From the NCBI GenBank assembly GCA_026008535.1, contig BRKX01000015.1, positions 26,743,501 through 26,807,500 of the forward strand: a stretch of 64,000 nt of DNA, given 5' to 3'. The notes below the pieces were generated by a model. That model did no database searches, was not told where the DNA came from, and saw only the letters and a list, made by a program, of their open reading frames with translations. Each line of letters starts with the position of its first letter. Position 1 is the stretch's first letter. Source of the stretch: Perilla frutescens (Eukaryota > Streptophyta > Magnoliopsida > Lamiales > Lamiaceae). Shown here piece by piece: positions 32,566-45,194 of the stretch. The position numbers were made by a program, and so were the translations under genes.

Positions 32566-35029
32566 CTACTCCAAGAGTTTGTTGCATGTGCCAACTCCAA
32601 CAGCAGCAGCGAGATGCCAAGCAGCATGTAGATATGGGGTGTCGGGAAAATAATCTTCACAAACGAAAAGCGCACCACCTACTAGCGACGTCATTCTATG
32701 CACATTATGGGCTGACCTGAGGTCTGGATCTTCAACAGCTCGCTTCGCAAATGCAACCTGAATCAATCATCAGATGTCATACCTGTCTAGGCCCTTGCCA
32801 CTGAGACATTAAATTTTTTTTTTTTTTTAAAAAGTAAACAAAAATTGCACCAGAGCAGAGGTAGATACAGATTCAGATATGCTATTAGAACAATTCAAAT
32901 TTAAATATGATTAGCAGACCTTGAACATGCAGTGGTGACTAATGTTTGAAATTTGAAGTTGCATCATTTTATCCATCAGCATTATATAGGTCTCAGACAA
33001 CTTTTACTGAGACAGCAAGTAATTACTGACTTTAAAAAATTAGTAGCAGAAACAATCCATTATCTGAGCAACATATGCAAAATGCATGTTAAACTATCCT
33101 TTTTATTATTCTCTTGTAATTTCACTATTAGCAAAATCGTATGGTGTTCTTTTGTTTGCGGAACATAAATATGTTTCTCTCCCGAAAGTTATAAACTGAA
33201 GTAGAGGTAACCAAAAAAATATAAAACCTCCATTGACCAAATACCGATACACAAAGATGCAGGCTACCTCCATCAATCCTGTGTGAACTGCTGATACCAT
33301 CAGAGGCTGAATTGGTAGAAACAGAGCAGATGTGGCCATCAACAACTTCGAGTTTTCATTCCTGAGTGCTCTTGTCAAACACTGAAAGAAATTATGTTGC
33401 TTTAAGAAGGAGAGCCAAGAAGACAAAACAGTCAGACAGAGAGTATAACATCAAAAGATTATTGAGGATATCCTTTTATTGACATGTGAAGACATGAATG
33501 CAAGCACACATAATCGTGCACAAGTTTGTGTTTGTACAGGATCAGGATGTTTTGAGATAAAAGTTATTTAAGTTTATGTTTCAGGCAATTTTTTATACTA
33601 TATTTTACATGTTGAGTTTACCTTTCTTAAATTATGGCTTCACGGTCGATTTTTCTTTTTAGAAACGAAAGTTTCAATAATCATATTGAGTTTTTATTCT
33701 GCTGAAAGGCTATACAGCAAAAGTATGGGAACTCAGTAAACTTTTTTCTGGCCCAGTATTGCAACAGTGTAGAAGAGAACACAAAACACCATAATACAAT
33801 AGGCGGTATTCCTTAATTTCATTGAAAGGACTCACCTTCATTATTAGCAAACTATAGGTCATAGGAATATTAGTTTATAGCTGAGACCATTCGGACAAGT
33901 AGTGGTTTATATTATGAACTTGTCAAGGTTCGGTATTAAAAACTCTCTTGGGCAAAAAATTGTAGTCTACGTATAGTGCTACAATTCAATTTGCAGCATC
34001 TAAATATACACTAAAACATGTTAAATGAACAGAACAACTCCATAGTCCATAACAACTTAAAATTATTCATTTGTCCTTAATTCCAGACAGTTTTCACAGC
34101 CAACAACATAACTTCTAAATTTTGCAGAGACTGGAGAGAAATTAGAGCTGCATTGGAAACTTTTGCTTCTAAGCATAGATCTGTAACTCACAACAAATTT
34201 CAAGAAATGTAAACCCCATACATTAAAAAGGTACAAATATTTTTACTCACCACTGTCGACGTGGCAATCATTGTGTAGTCAGCCCATCTGAGATACTTCC
34301 TCGCTGTCCCTCTTGAAGCATGATACAAACTGGATGCAACTCCTACTCCAATTAAGGAATTGGCGTACATTGTACAATTAAGATTTTTCCTGCACCCACC
34401 AAAGAAAATTGTTAAGAAACACTTAAAGTTTTGAACTTTCTGCTGATGTATTTTCGAAGGATATGACATTATCACCTTGGAGCCTGAACCCCAAGGGCAA
34501 TAAATGGAAGTGACGTAAGCACATTAACAACTGTTTCAGCAAGGCTTCTATCACCTAAAAGGATATAAGAAAATGTTAGTTCAGAAACTGAAGGCCAAAA
34601 AAGAAAATCGAAAAGAGCTTCATTGTATACAGAATATCATTTTGTGCCTGAAGTACCATTAACACAACAATGGATGGGCCTTAAAAAAGATGGTCTTTCC
34701 TGCCAAAGTTTCCTGAAAAATAATGTACCTAAGGTTAGCAATGGAATGAATGATAAAAGAAATACTTATTTACTCTGTAGTAGTTTGCGTATAAATAGGT
34801 GAGAAAGCACCAAGACCGCCAATTAAATACCAAACAATGAATTATGAATCTAGACTCACAACGGTACTAGCCGTTGGCTGCATCTAATGCTGGAAGTTCC
34901 ACAAGCTGACTGATTCAAATCTCCGTGTTGCTTTATCTCTTGAACTGTAAATGGTGAGTGTGGCGATAAGTGAACCCCGTGCACTCCATTTAAGGCCTTA
35001 CTGGGCTTCAGTGAACCCTTAGGAGTCAT
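32566..35029 (-). CDS. Multi-span membrane protein, CREST-superfamily-like (ceramidase/Per1/TMEM8 fold)
   Basis: Six coding exons on the minus strand: 35029-34860, 34712-34657, 34554-34476, 34389-34251, 33381-33268, 32757-32566, with GT-AG introns and consistent phases; 249 residues. The start ATG has an in-frame TGA nine bases upstream. A soluble N-terminus of ~75 residues is followed by about seven hydrophobic segments. Conserved-looking polar residues sit in the membrane part: ASSLYHAS (Ser121, His125), RWADYTM (Asp139) and HAAWH (His230, His234). One Ser, one Asp and an HxxxH pair are the metal-site pattern of CREST membrane hydrolases (alkaline ceramidases, Per1, PAQR), so a lipid or acyl hydrolase is possible. 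The C-terminus VGVGTCNKLLE is strongly conserved in the plant homologues I recall, which are annotated only as transmembrane proteins. A non-coding 5' exon may lie near 35867-35900. The activity is inferred. Confidence 0.82.
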
Positions 35030-38000
35030 TGGCAATCAGTCAGTAAGACTTGACTGATTGCCAAAGGTGACATATAGGCCTCAGTATGGAGTAGGCTCAC
35101 CAATGCCTCTGAAATTTATTCACCCACTAAAGAAACATAGTCAAAATATCAGAACTTCTACCAGAAACAAACCAATATATAAAAGGGAAAGGTGTGAAGC
35201 CCCCCCCCCCCAAAAAAAAAAGACCAACCACCCAACCAAACTTCAATCTAAACAGTAAAAGTGTAAAACATTCAACACAGCCAGCAGAGTTGCGTCCCTA
35301 CTGGATAGCCAATAATTTCATAGACAAGGGATTTAAAAAAATAAAAAAAATTCCTAATTCTTTCTCATTTTGCTCGTCTCTGCTTCGGTTAATTTGAATT
35401 ACATGTATCCAAAAAGAAGCCCTAATCTTTCAATGGTAGTTAAAATTTTTCCTAAAAACGATCAAATAACATTTGTGCAGGTGACAAAAGTTCAATTATG
35501 CAAAATAGATTCCAGTCGCACTCCTAATCATATCTTCAAGTTCCTTGAACTGATTGATGAGTTTTGTAATGAAGCATCAATAATCAAGAAAGCGAGAAAA
35601 CTAAAGAAAAAGACGATTTAAAATTCGACAAAATGCGCAGATTGCTTCAGGAATCAATATGACGGGAATAATCCAGCTGAGAAGATTAGACCTTAATAAC
35701 TGTCAAATAAGCATAATTAAGCCTTCCAACAGCTGCAACTTGGCACATGTTTGCGTATGAAACCAAGAAATTAATAAACATAATTCTATAGAGAAATGAA
35801 AAGGAGTTGCCGAGTTATCAACAACGGAAAAAAACTGTCACATAAATTGAAGGAATAGAAGATTACCGAGAGAGAGCAACGAGCTTTCGTGAAAACTTTA
35901 GCAGAAAATGGTGAATGATTATTATTAATATTGTTAAGTTACAACACGTTGGTTGTACGAAATTGCTAATTGTGGGGGACAACTATGGTCCAATCGATAT
36001 GGACTTTTAGAGAAAGATGAGATGAGAGGGAGAGAGAGAATCTCGCTCAAGATCTTATTTGTGCACGGCATATTCTTCTTACTTCTTTTCTCTTCCAATT
36101 TCCAAACTCAGATACTCTATCATCATTTTTCAACATATTTGACCTTCTTTTTCTATTCTAGAATAATGCTAGCCAGAATCTAATTTTTTGATGATTAATA
36201 AAATTGTATTATTAATAAATTAATTATGTTAATTATTAAATGTTATGTTTTTACTATATTATCCTTCTGTCATGAAATTAGTGATTTGTAATTAATTATT
36301 AAAATCACTCCAGAAGCGGATCGGAAGAAATTGGCGCAACTTCATCTTCTTTCTTTTCTTCACTTCTTTATTTTTTTTTCTATCTTCGATTTCTTCTGAA
36401 TTGAAGCGCATATAGAGTTGCCCTAATTATTATGGAGGGCATCAATGTAAATTTATTGTTGACTTCCTCCAATATAATTTATCATTTTCTATTTCAATTA
36501 TATTATTTAAAATAAACAATATATATATATATAATATAGAATATATGATTTAATGTAAATTTCAGCAATTTATTCTTAAGGGAGACGTAATTCCTTCATC
36601 ATTTAAGGATTTTTATTTTTATTTTATTTTAAAATTTTGAATCACACAATAATCAATTAATTAATAAATTAAATATATTAATTGAATTAATTTTTGTTGG
36701 TAGCCATGGAAGTTTGCATATATTATTGGTTTCTATCATTGTTCTACCTTTTCAAATCGTTGTAAATTGGGTAATGTTTAAAATCATTTAATTAGTTGAT
36801 ATTATGTTTACTTGGTTAATTTATTCAATTTTTGATTGAGTAATTATTTATTTTGATAAATATTTGAAAAGAAAACAAATGAAATTTCGACATAAATAAG
36901 AAATTATAATTATTAATATTTCTATAATATTATTTGACACAATTTGATCCAGCTTAATAGTGGCAAATTTATAATATAAACAAATAAAATTATATTAATT
37001 TTGACTAAATTAAAATTTTAACAAGTTCTCTACATGAAATTCATGTTGATCTCTCTCTTCATTAGCGTGTTCATTAATTATCTATGAACAGTTCTACATA
37101 ATATTATCTTCAAAATAATAACCAATTCGAAAATTCTAAGTTATCTCCGAACTGAAATCCAAATTGGAATTAAGGCATGTAATTGCAAATTTGATCATTA
37201 TATTTAAATAGTTAAAGATTAACATTAACTTGTATATAATATAAATTTTCATTTTTAAAAATATAAAGATATCTTGTTAGAATTACCATTAGTATAATAA
37301 AATTAAATAATGCATACTCAACTACAAGTTCTATCATATATAGTTAGCATTTTATATGCTATACACTATTTCTAGGTACATATCAATTGTAATTATAGCT
37401 AACTTAGTATATATAAATAAAATATGAAAAGTACATATTATTTGATAATATATTAAATATATGATTTATTTAATACAATTATATATTTATAATTGTATGT
37501 ATGTATATTATTCTAGATTAAACAGTTTTTTTAATCAGAGTCATTGGTCAATTTTAAAATATTTATTTGAGTTTTATAGGAACTTTATTAACTTAGACGA
37601 TCCTGAAAGATATGTTATTATCGACCCGAAACATGAGAAATGAAAATCATCAATTTTAAATTTGAACTATTGAAACTATCATTTTTCAATTTTGATATAG
37701 TTTAGATTAATATATATATATATATATATAATTAAATACCTTGTACAAGTTATATAATAGTTTTATTATAGTTAGAGACTGAAAAATAAATTACTATCAG
37801 TCTAATTTTGATATCTTTTATTTTAATGTTTTTTTAATCAAATTTAATAGGTAATCAATTAGTAATGAGTTTTTCCATTGAAAATTAATATAAAAATAAA
37901 AAATAAAAAATTCCTAAAAAAGGTATATTTTGCATTATTGTTGTTTGTGTGTTTTTAGTTTCAAATTTGAAAGAAAGTGAAATCCTATGACAAATTGCCT

Positions 38001-38125
38001 CAAATTTTCTTCTATGCATGCACCTTGTATGATGTTGCAATTTTTTATTATAATGATTTGTTTATTTTTTTAGACATTTTTATGAAATATGTGAATATTT
38101 AAAAGATACAAGTAGATCACTTTCT
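35030..38125. other. Intergenic DNA, AT-rich
   Basis: A C12-A10 homopolymer pair lies at 35200-35221. A possible untranslated exon of the CREST-like gene lies near 35867-35900 (CT-rich, minus-strand donor GTAATC). The rest, 36.1-38.1 kb, is very AT-rich with TA runs (36519-36533, 37711-37729) and no gene. Confidence 0.5.
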
Positions 38126-38402
38126 AAAATAGAATATAAGAGTCCCCTTGGGGATGGCCTAGTGGTGGAGTAGTGTTTCTTGAGGCCAAATGTCTCAAGT
38201 TCGACCCACCACCAACACCACTAGGTGTGAGCCTGTCACACCTGGCTTGCCAAGTGTGGTTTACCTCCCCTGTGTAGGTTTGCAGGCTATTACACAGGAG
38301 CGGGGTTTACCCAGTGCCTATTACACAGGGGCGGGATTTACCCAGTGCGCACCACGGTAGCGGCTGCGGGTTACCCTCGACATCCAAAATAGAATATAAG
38401 AG
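38126..38402 (+). mobile_element. Complete tRNA-derived SINE with 17-bp target duplication
   Basis: The body is 38143-38385 (243 bp). The head has Pol III box A-like TGGCCTAGTGG (38155-38165) and box B-like AGTTCGACCC (38198-38207) at normal spacing. The middle repeats TTACACAGG.GCGGG.TTTACCCAGTG twice. Perfect 17-bp duplications AAAATAGAATATAAGAG lie at 38126-38142 and 38386-38402. The tail is the A-run that opens the duplication. The exact duplication implies a fairly recent insertion. The same 3' end is present in the truncated copy at 16682-16715. Confidence 0.9.
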
Positions 38403-38669
38403 CATAATTGGAAAATCATAATAATCCATAATCAAAATTTGAATTGATTACTTACTATATGTTTAAAGCATATCATAATTATGAATTATGGCCGACCATA
38501 GTGTGGCCGGATAGCATTATTCTTTTCATAATAGCCAAATCAAAATAACCGAGTGATCGGTTCAATTTGATTTTTTTTTTCTTCGACACTCGATAGTATG
38601 AAAGAAAATTTATATAACTATTCAAAATGGAAAAATAATACATACTATATAGATATATAATTAAGTTTA
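38403..38669. other. AT-rich DNA, no feature seen
   Basis: No coding frame or repeat boundary recognised. Confidence 0.4.
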
Positions 38670-39015
38670 ATTTATCTGCACTCTCTATATTACAATCCGT
38701 GTTACACTTTCAAGTTACGAGTTTTTCTTCTATTTTTTAATTCAATTTTATTTTCTTTTGTGATTTTGCTTAATTTTATGATTGTGTTTTAGGGTTCACC
38801 CCACCCAATTATGGTTTAATTTTTTAATATTTAATTTTTTATTTTCAATTAATAATTAATTATTATGATTGATTTTTTTAAAAATGATGTTTTATAATTT
38901 TTTTAATTCATTTTTTATGTTGATAAATGTTGAATATGATTATTTATGTTATAATAAATTTTTATTTAATAATAAATATTACTAAAATCATAAATTTGAT
39001 AATGAAATATGAAAT
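38670..39015 (+). repeat. Dispersed AT-rich repeat family, copy 1
   Basis: Landmarks in order: CACTCTCTATATTACA, GTGTTACACTTTCAA, TTTAGGGTTCACCCCACCCA, then long A/T sequence ending near ATCATAAATTTGATAATGAA. Four more copies are in this window (43337-44975 interrupted, 45195-45440 minus, 46195-46565 minus, 60740-61060 plus). Non-coding; class unknown, perhaps a MITE. Confidence 0.65.
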
Positions 39016-39651
39016 GTAACCGGAAATTTCAACCCCTTATAGGCTGCTAATATAAAAATTTAAATGTATAAAAGTATTTATGTTTTTTACTTTCCAACAA
39101 TTGTTTTTTTGGTACGGTTCAATAACATGGAGTTCCTTGTATTGTGGATGCTATTCGACAGGATTTATGTAGTCCTGGTTTTTTTCGTTTTCATTAGAGG
39201 GGTACTCTTTTTCCCATATGGTTTTCCCCACTCGGGTTTTCCATGTGGGTTTTGACGAGGCTCCGGTCCCCTAAGTTATCAGCACGTGATTTCCGGGATT
39301 TTAAGGTTTGTGACGTTTCTTTTCTTTATATATACATTTCATCAAAAAAAAAATAACAGGGAGAGATGGAGTTGGGCTTGGTTTTTTACTTCTTTTTTTT
39401 TTTTTTATTATTATTATTTTTGAGGAGATTGGGCTCGGCTTCGACTGCAAGCAATTGGACTTCTGTGAATCCTCAGCCTGTTCTCGCGGGCTCCATGGCA
39501 ACCCTTTTTAGAACAATATTTTTTATCAAAAGTTGATAGCAAATGTTTTTTCTTGCTAAAAAATAAATTCATATTTTTCAGCTACATACAAATTGTGGAT
39601 GCATATGCACCCAAGAAAAGTGTTAAGGGTGCATTCTGCACCCGTGTACAC

Positions 39652-39652
<1 letters not shown>
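39016..39652. other. Intergenic, with a probable retrotransposon 3'-end fragment
   Basis: At 39198-39262, GGTACTCTTTTTCCCATATG and two GGTTTTCC.. words resemble the conserved sequence before the 3' LTR of plant Copia elements. No LTR can be delimited. T/TTA runs at 39391-39420. Confidence 0.35.
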
Positions 39653-39717
<65 letters not shown>

Positions 39718-39718
39718 T
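39653..39718. repeat. (AAT)n microsatellite
   Basis: About 22 uninterrupted AAT units. Confidence 0.95.
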
Positions 39719-40446
39719 AAGCGTACCGAATAAAAGAGAATTAACGAAAGTACTACCATCGATCGAACTCAGTTAGCTCCTGATAAGCCCTAGGTAAGTA
39801 ACTAGGCGAGTTTACAATTAAACAAAAGAAATAAAATTTATTTGAGAATTAATTAAGGGCAAACAAAATTAAAACTAGCTAGTACTGCACGTTTCACAAT
39901 GCCATCCCTTTGCATATTCATAACTTGTAATATTAATATATGGACTCCGGAGACTGCGGCTATTATTAATACTATACTACTAGCTAGCAATCCCATCTCT
40001 CTCTCTCTCTCTCTCTCTCCATTTTTGTGCATATGCAACAGACAACGTCCAAAACTAACATGCACATTAAACCCATAGTTTGTTTAGATAACAAGTAAAA
40101 CAAGGTCCAAAGACCGAAGAGATTCAGATGAAGAATTTAGGATACGTATAAGAAGCTTCCAGGAATCAAGGGTCAATATCATGTGACTAGACCAATTCAC
40201 ACACACACACACACAGAGCAGTGTTTAGAATTTTTCAAGTGAACTTAGATAGTTATTAGATTACACTTTCGATCAGAATCCCTTAACTTTTCATTGTACT
40301 ACCACTACTATATACTACTAGCCAAGTAGCTATATAGTGTCAGTAAAAGATTTCATCACCACTTACCTAGCTATATTTATTCAACTTTCTCTCTCTCCCG
40401 GCTAGCTTACCATTTTCTCTCTCTCTCTCTCTCTCACCAACAAACA
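39719..40446 (+). promoter_or_regulatory. CLE gene upstream region
   Basis: Holds (CT)n tracts at 39996-40019, 40388-40396 and 40415-40435; the last directly precedes the ATG and looks like a leader Y-patch. A possible TATA (CTATATTTATTC) lies near 40371. No separate gene seen. Confidence 0.35.
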
Positions 40447-40767
40447 ATGACGCTTCCATTTTCTACTGGAGAAGAGAGAAGAACAAGAAGAAGAAGAGGA
40501 AAAAGAAGAAGAATTTCTGTCTTCTCTCTTGGTTTCCTCTTAATTCTTTCTGAAGTTTGTTCATCGTCGTCTGCCAACGCCGCCGTCTCCTCACGCTGGC
40601 CAACGCCCAGAAAAGCCAGGTTTTTGGCCACGCCGCCGTACCTTACTGGAGCACCACCGTCGTCGAGCACCGTCAGAAATTATCGGAAGAGTTCTTCAAT
40701 TCACGACAACTTTTATGAAGAGGAGAAGAGATTGGTGCACACGGGTCCAAACCCACTTCACAACTAA
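40447..40767 (+). CDS. CLE: CLE signalling peptide precursor (CLE9/10-like dodecapeptide)
   Basis: A single exon of 106 residues. CLE precursors are secreted, processed to a 12-13-residue peptide and perceived by CLAVATA1-type receptor kinases. The last twelve residues before the stop (40729-40764) are RLVHTGPNPLHN, directly at the C-terminus as in most CLEs. CLE9/CLE10 of Arabidopsis is RLVPSGPNPLHN, so 10 of 12 positions match. The two changes are Pro4 to His and Ser5 to Thr; Gly6, Pro7, Pro9 and His11 are kept. The N-terminus is unusually basic (RRTRRRRGKRRR, residues 11-22) before a hydrophobic core FSLGFLLILSEVC (26-38) and Ala-rich cleavage region. That gives an atypically long n-region for a signal peptide; no downstream Met offers a shorter start. 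The middle is variable and Ser/Pro-rich, as usual. Confidence 0.9.
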   Translation: MTLPFSTGEERRTRRRRGKRRRISVFSLGFLLILSEVCSSSSANAAVSSRWPTPRKARFLATPPYLTGAPPSSSTVRNYRKSSSIHDNFYEEEKRLVHTGPNPLHN

Positions 40768-41842
40768 GTGACAAAATTTCATGAGGCTTTGCTACTATGG
40801 ATTCGAATGCTTAATTATTTTTAGATTCGTGCTACAAAGAGTCTGTGTAAGTTCATTCAGCTATTACTCCTACTTTTTTAAGTTAGAATTCATGGTAGCA
40901 AGGTTTTTTTTAGCTGTTAATTTGAAGTAGTGGTTTTGCTGGAACTGTTCTTGGGCAGTCAGCTAGAAGAAAAGGAAAAGAAAAAAGAAAAAAAAAAGCA
41001 TACTATATCGATCGCTAATAGTTTTTCATCTCCAATTCCAATAATTAACACCAATGTTATGTGTGGTTATCGATGTTGGAATATGAGATGAAATAATATT
41101 TGCGAGCCAACACTCCGACCGTATGGTGGGTGTTTAATTTATGCTGATCGATCTTGTTTAGGATTTATTTTTATTTATGTACCTGGTCTGTTAACACACT
41201 AGCTAGTGTTGTTTGTATTAATTGCTGTAGTTACTGTTGCTCATCTACCCATTGTTAATTATTTTAGTATTTAATTCTTTGCTAGCTGGAATTCTTGTTT
41301 ATTGCCAAGAAAAAAGAAAAAATGGGGGCACTGACCAATTCAGCAGAAATGCAGTGTTAAGACACTGCAATCCTCACTAATGAGGTTATAATAACTTTCT
41401 GACCAAATTCTTGAATTTTAGGGGACAGATTTGATATTTCACCATCACACTGTGGTTAATTACACTGTAAAAGTTTCTTCAATTCTGTATGTCTATTGTA
41501 TCTACAGTCTAGACTGTCCATCTTTTTTCTACAGGTTGCAGAGAATTGCTCAAAAAAGCAAATTAAATAATTTTTAAAATGGCCAAAATTTTAAAAGGAG
41601 GCTATATTTGTGCATGGAGACTAGGGTTCACTTTTTGAATAATAGGTCAATCTTAATATATACTTTACAAGATAATTTCTCAAATAAAATGAATGATTTT
41701 TTTCATCATTGTTCACTGATTGCGCTGTAGCTTCTTTTGTTTGTTTTCTAACTACAATGAGAGACGAGTGACTCAACCTTCTTAATTCACACTAATTAAG
41801 CAATGGTCTTCTTATGTTGGAAATCGTGTTTAATTTGGTTCC

Positions 41843-41873
<31 letters not shown>

Positions 41874-42633
41874 TCATTCTTAAAAATAAAATAATATATA
41901 CTACATGTCACTTCAGACTTAATTAGAGAAAAGAAAAAATAAATCATTTTTACGTTCTCGTAAAATGCATGTCTTTCTTTGTAAGCCATAATTCTGAATT
42001 TGCGGGTATATATATATACACATAAATTTTATGAAAATAAAAGACAAAACAATATTATATATTAAAAATAAAAATCTCGTAGGAGAACTAAGGTTTATAT
42101 GTTTGACAATTATCTCATTGTCATGGAAATTTTTTCTAAAGCTCATGTAGTTTATAGTTATATATAGATATATACATCTTAATGAATTGGGCTGAAATGT
42201 GCAGAATGAAAATACAAATGGATCCAAATTGTTATAAAATTATACTATGATTTTTTAATTACGGCCGAAGTAGTATAGCTATATATCTAGCACCCTAGCA
42301 CATTTTGTTTTATTTTTACGAGACATGCGTAATTGTATATAAATACTCTCGCAAGATTCCTGAGTTGATTAATATATACGTTAGCATATGTGCGGGTGTG
42401 AATATAAATATTGATTTGATTATAAACTGGCAGGCCAATTAATTTATATTTTACTCCTACTGCATGATTTTAATTTTTAATTTACTCAAAATGCACCAAA
42501 ATTAATAAATAAAATTTCAGGTAACGATGAGAAACGTAACCTTGAATTGTGCTCTTATTGACTGAAACGGTGAGAGACTTTTGACAGTGTTTTTATTGAC
42601 TTAATGCTTCTAATCTTTCTCAAAGAGGGGATG
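40768..42633. other. Intergenic DNA
   Basis: CLE 3' flank then AT-rich DNA; (TA)n at 41847-41871. No gene seen. Confidence 0.5.

Positions 42634-42705
<72 letters not shown>
42634..42705. repeat. Compound (CT)n(CA)n microsatellite
   Basis: About 21 CT units followed by about 14 CA units, uninterrupted. Confidence 0.95.
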
Positions 42706-42708
<3 letters not shown>

Positions 42709-43336
42709 ACATGGCCAACACACCTTCTCAAGATTTACAACACTGCAACGTGCTAACCCACCCATATTCATTACATACATATTACTCCTACATTGCTTAT
42801 ATTCTCATCAAGACACTAGTCATAAATATAATTTTTGGGTTTACCGTATTGGACTTTAGTTTCCAATCCTTTGAATCGACAACATTTTTTTGCCCCAACT
42901 TTTCAAAAATTATAAATTGATACTTGATTTTTGTATGTTCTATAAATTTAGGATGTGATCGAGATTCTGAATACCAAATATAATGTGACTTTCTCAAATT
43001 CTTGTGTGGATTTTTCAAGGCTGGCGCAGAAGAATGAATCAACATCGTCAGGTTGCAAGCCACGTTACATTTGAGTTCTAAGAATTTCGCCCAAATACTA
43101 AATTTATTAGAATATTCAAAAGATCAATTATCAATCTCTAATTTTTTTAAAGATTAAGGTGAAAGTGTTATAGAGTCCAAAATTTTGATTATAAATTGTA
43201 ATTTACCCTAAACTTAATTGTTATATCCTCCATTAAATCCAAATATAACAGACCTGGTTGTGCCGACTCCTTGTTGCATAACAGACCTAGTCCACTTGAG
43301 ATCCTCTAATCACAACTTGTGTGTGTTAATCATATG
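42706..43336. other. Intergenic DNA, no feature seen
   Basis: No homology recognised. Confidence 0.4.
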
Positions 43337-44975
43337 CCAAACATCAAAATTATTATTTTTTCTTTTATTTTGTTCTTCAATTTTAATTTCTTTTGGTTTA
43401 GAATAATTTTACATTATTATTTAGGGTTTATTCCACCCAATTAGGGTTTATAATTATTTTTTAAAATTTAATTTTCATTTTTTAGTTAATATAATTTGTG
43501 TTAGTGCCTTACATGACACCAATCATAGAAGTTGGTTCAAATTGATTCAATGGTATCACTATACTATGTTTGTGTTATTAAGAACTCTACATTGTTCTTG
43601 TTATAAGTGATTGATTGTCATTCATCTTTATGACAATTGATAAATCACTTCAGTATTTGGTTTTTTCAAGTAAATCACCACTGTTCTGGACAACATTCAT
43701 ACCAATGTACATGAACGTGATTTGAACTTCCTGAATACAACTCAAAGCAAGGAGTTTGGATTGATCTGAGAAGAAGACTGTTGTGCATCGTGCCACAACA
43801 GAGATTGTTCAACATGCTGAGTATTGTCAGCTAGCTTAAGTGATAACCTGAAGTAGCCTGAAGTCGGCCTGTGAACATACAAAAGATTCCGTTGTACTAC
43901 CTGATGAGAAGACTCAAGATCAACAATGTACATTGCAAAGTACATGAATGTCTGCAACAAAGAGAAGACTCAAAGATCAATAATGTTCATTGTAACGTTT
44001 GTGAACATTTACATGAACATCCTTTGTCCAGATTATTTTTCTAAGATCGATGGAGCTGTTCAAGATTTACAACCAGTGGGAGATTCAGAGATCTATCTAG
44101 AAGCTGCTATATTCAAACTGAAGAGATCAAGACTGAAGTCAAAGATAGATTTCTAAAGTTGGAAGAAATCCTAACATGGATCGAACTTGATCTCAGTTCC
44201 AAACAAGGAAAGTTTCCTTGTTTGTTTCTAAATCAAATTAGGCCATCTATTCATATCCCATGTTTAGGCTATCCTTGTTCATCTATAAATAGCCTGGGAT
44301 ACATACTTGTTAGGATTGCAGAGAGCACACCGAACAGGAGCACTACACAAGTATTGTTTTAAGAGCTCTAACTATTTTGAGCCACTTAGTTACGGTTCTG
44401 TCTTAGACTAGAGAATAGTGTTCTAGTCATCGTGTATTGAAACACACTTGTTCATACTCTATCGAAAGGAGTCTCGGGGGAGATTTTCTGTGGGAATTAG
44501 ATAGGTTAGACATCTAGGTTGTGAGGGGATCTCACAATTCAATTCAACGAAAAAAGGTGTACAGGTAGAAAGGGTAGCGAGTGACGGGAGGTCAGTTGTG
44601 TGTAAAATCCTCAGTAAACGTGATACCGGAGTAGTGAATTATTTTTCACGAACTTGACAAGCCCCCTGACGTAGATCGATTGATCGAACAAGATTACCAG
44701 ACCTCCGCGTGCTTTACTTTCTGCAAGCATCTTAACGTTCGTAATAACGTTCTTGAACTTTATTGTGAACATCTTTCAAATGTTCAGCAACTTTACAGCA
44801 CACGGGTATGTAATTTCAAATTGATTTTTTGGGTTTGATTATTCTAACTTAGGGTATATGATTTTTTAAATTTTTAATTTTACCAATAAATATTAATTAT
44901 GATTAGTTATAATAAAATAAATTTTATTTTTATAAAAAATATTATTAACAATATACAATTTTAATATTGGTATAC
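43337..44975 (+). repeat. Dispersed AT-rich repeat family, copy 2, interrupted
   Basis: The left part (43337-43498) matches 60740-60910, including ATTCCACCCA.TTAGGGTTTATA. The right part (44819-44975) matches 60910-61040, including GGGTATATGATTTTTT. The break is filled by the LTR at 43499. Confidence 0.6.
43499..44818 (+). mobile_element. Probable Copia solo LTR inside the AT-rich repeat
   Basis: From TGTTAGTGCC to TAATTTCA, about 1.32 kb. Contains CTATAAATAGCC (44284-44295) as a promoter TATA. The 3' part has GACGTAGATCGATTGATCGA and CTCCGCGTGCTTTACTTTC, like the 3' ends of Copia LTRs. Flanks ATTTG/AATTG agree at 4 of 5 bases. No primer site or polypurine tract adjoins, so solo. Left end good, right end inferred from copy 5 of the surrounding repeat. 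Confidence 0.6.
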
Positions 44976-45194
44976 GGTGGGCGCACACAAATTGGGACTA
45001 GAGGATCTCTACTCAATCTAGTCCATGTAGTTTATTGACAAACAAATTAGTGTTTAATTATTGTAATTATAATAAACCACGGAGGACTCACTACACTATT
45101 CAAATGTCTAAGTCAACCTGATTGGAGACGGGTGTTTTTGGGGTTTTAGTTTGGAGGGGAGAAGATGGTTTTTGAGTACCACGTACATTTGGTA

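Noticed and set aside
38143..38215. Possible tRNA gene at the head of the SINE
   Set aside because: Box A and B are present, but the body extends to 243 bp with target duplications, so it is a retroposon.
39556..39759. Poly-Tyr frame
   Set aside because: Translation of the (AAT)n microsatellite.
43742..44362. Short open frames in the 43-44 kb region
   Set aside because: They fall inside the Copia-type LTR at 43499-44818.
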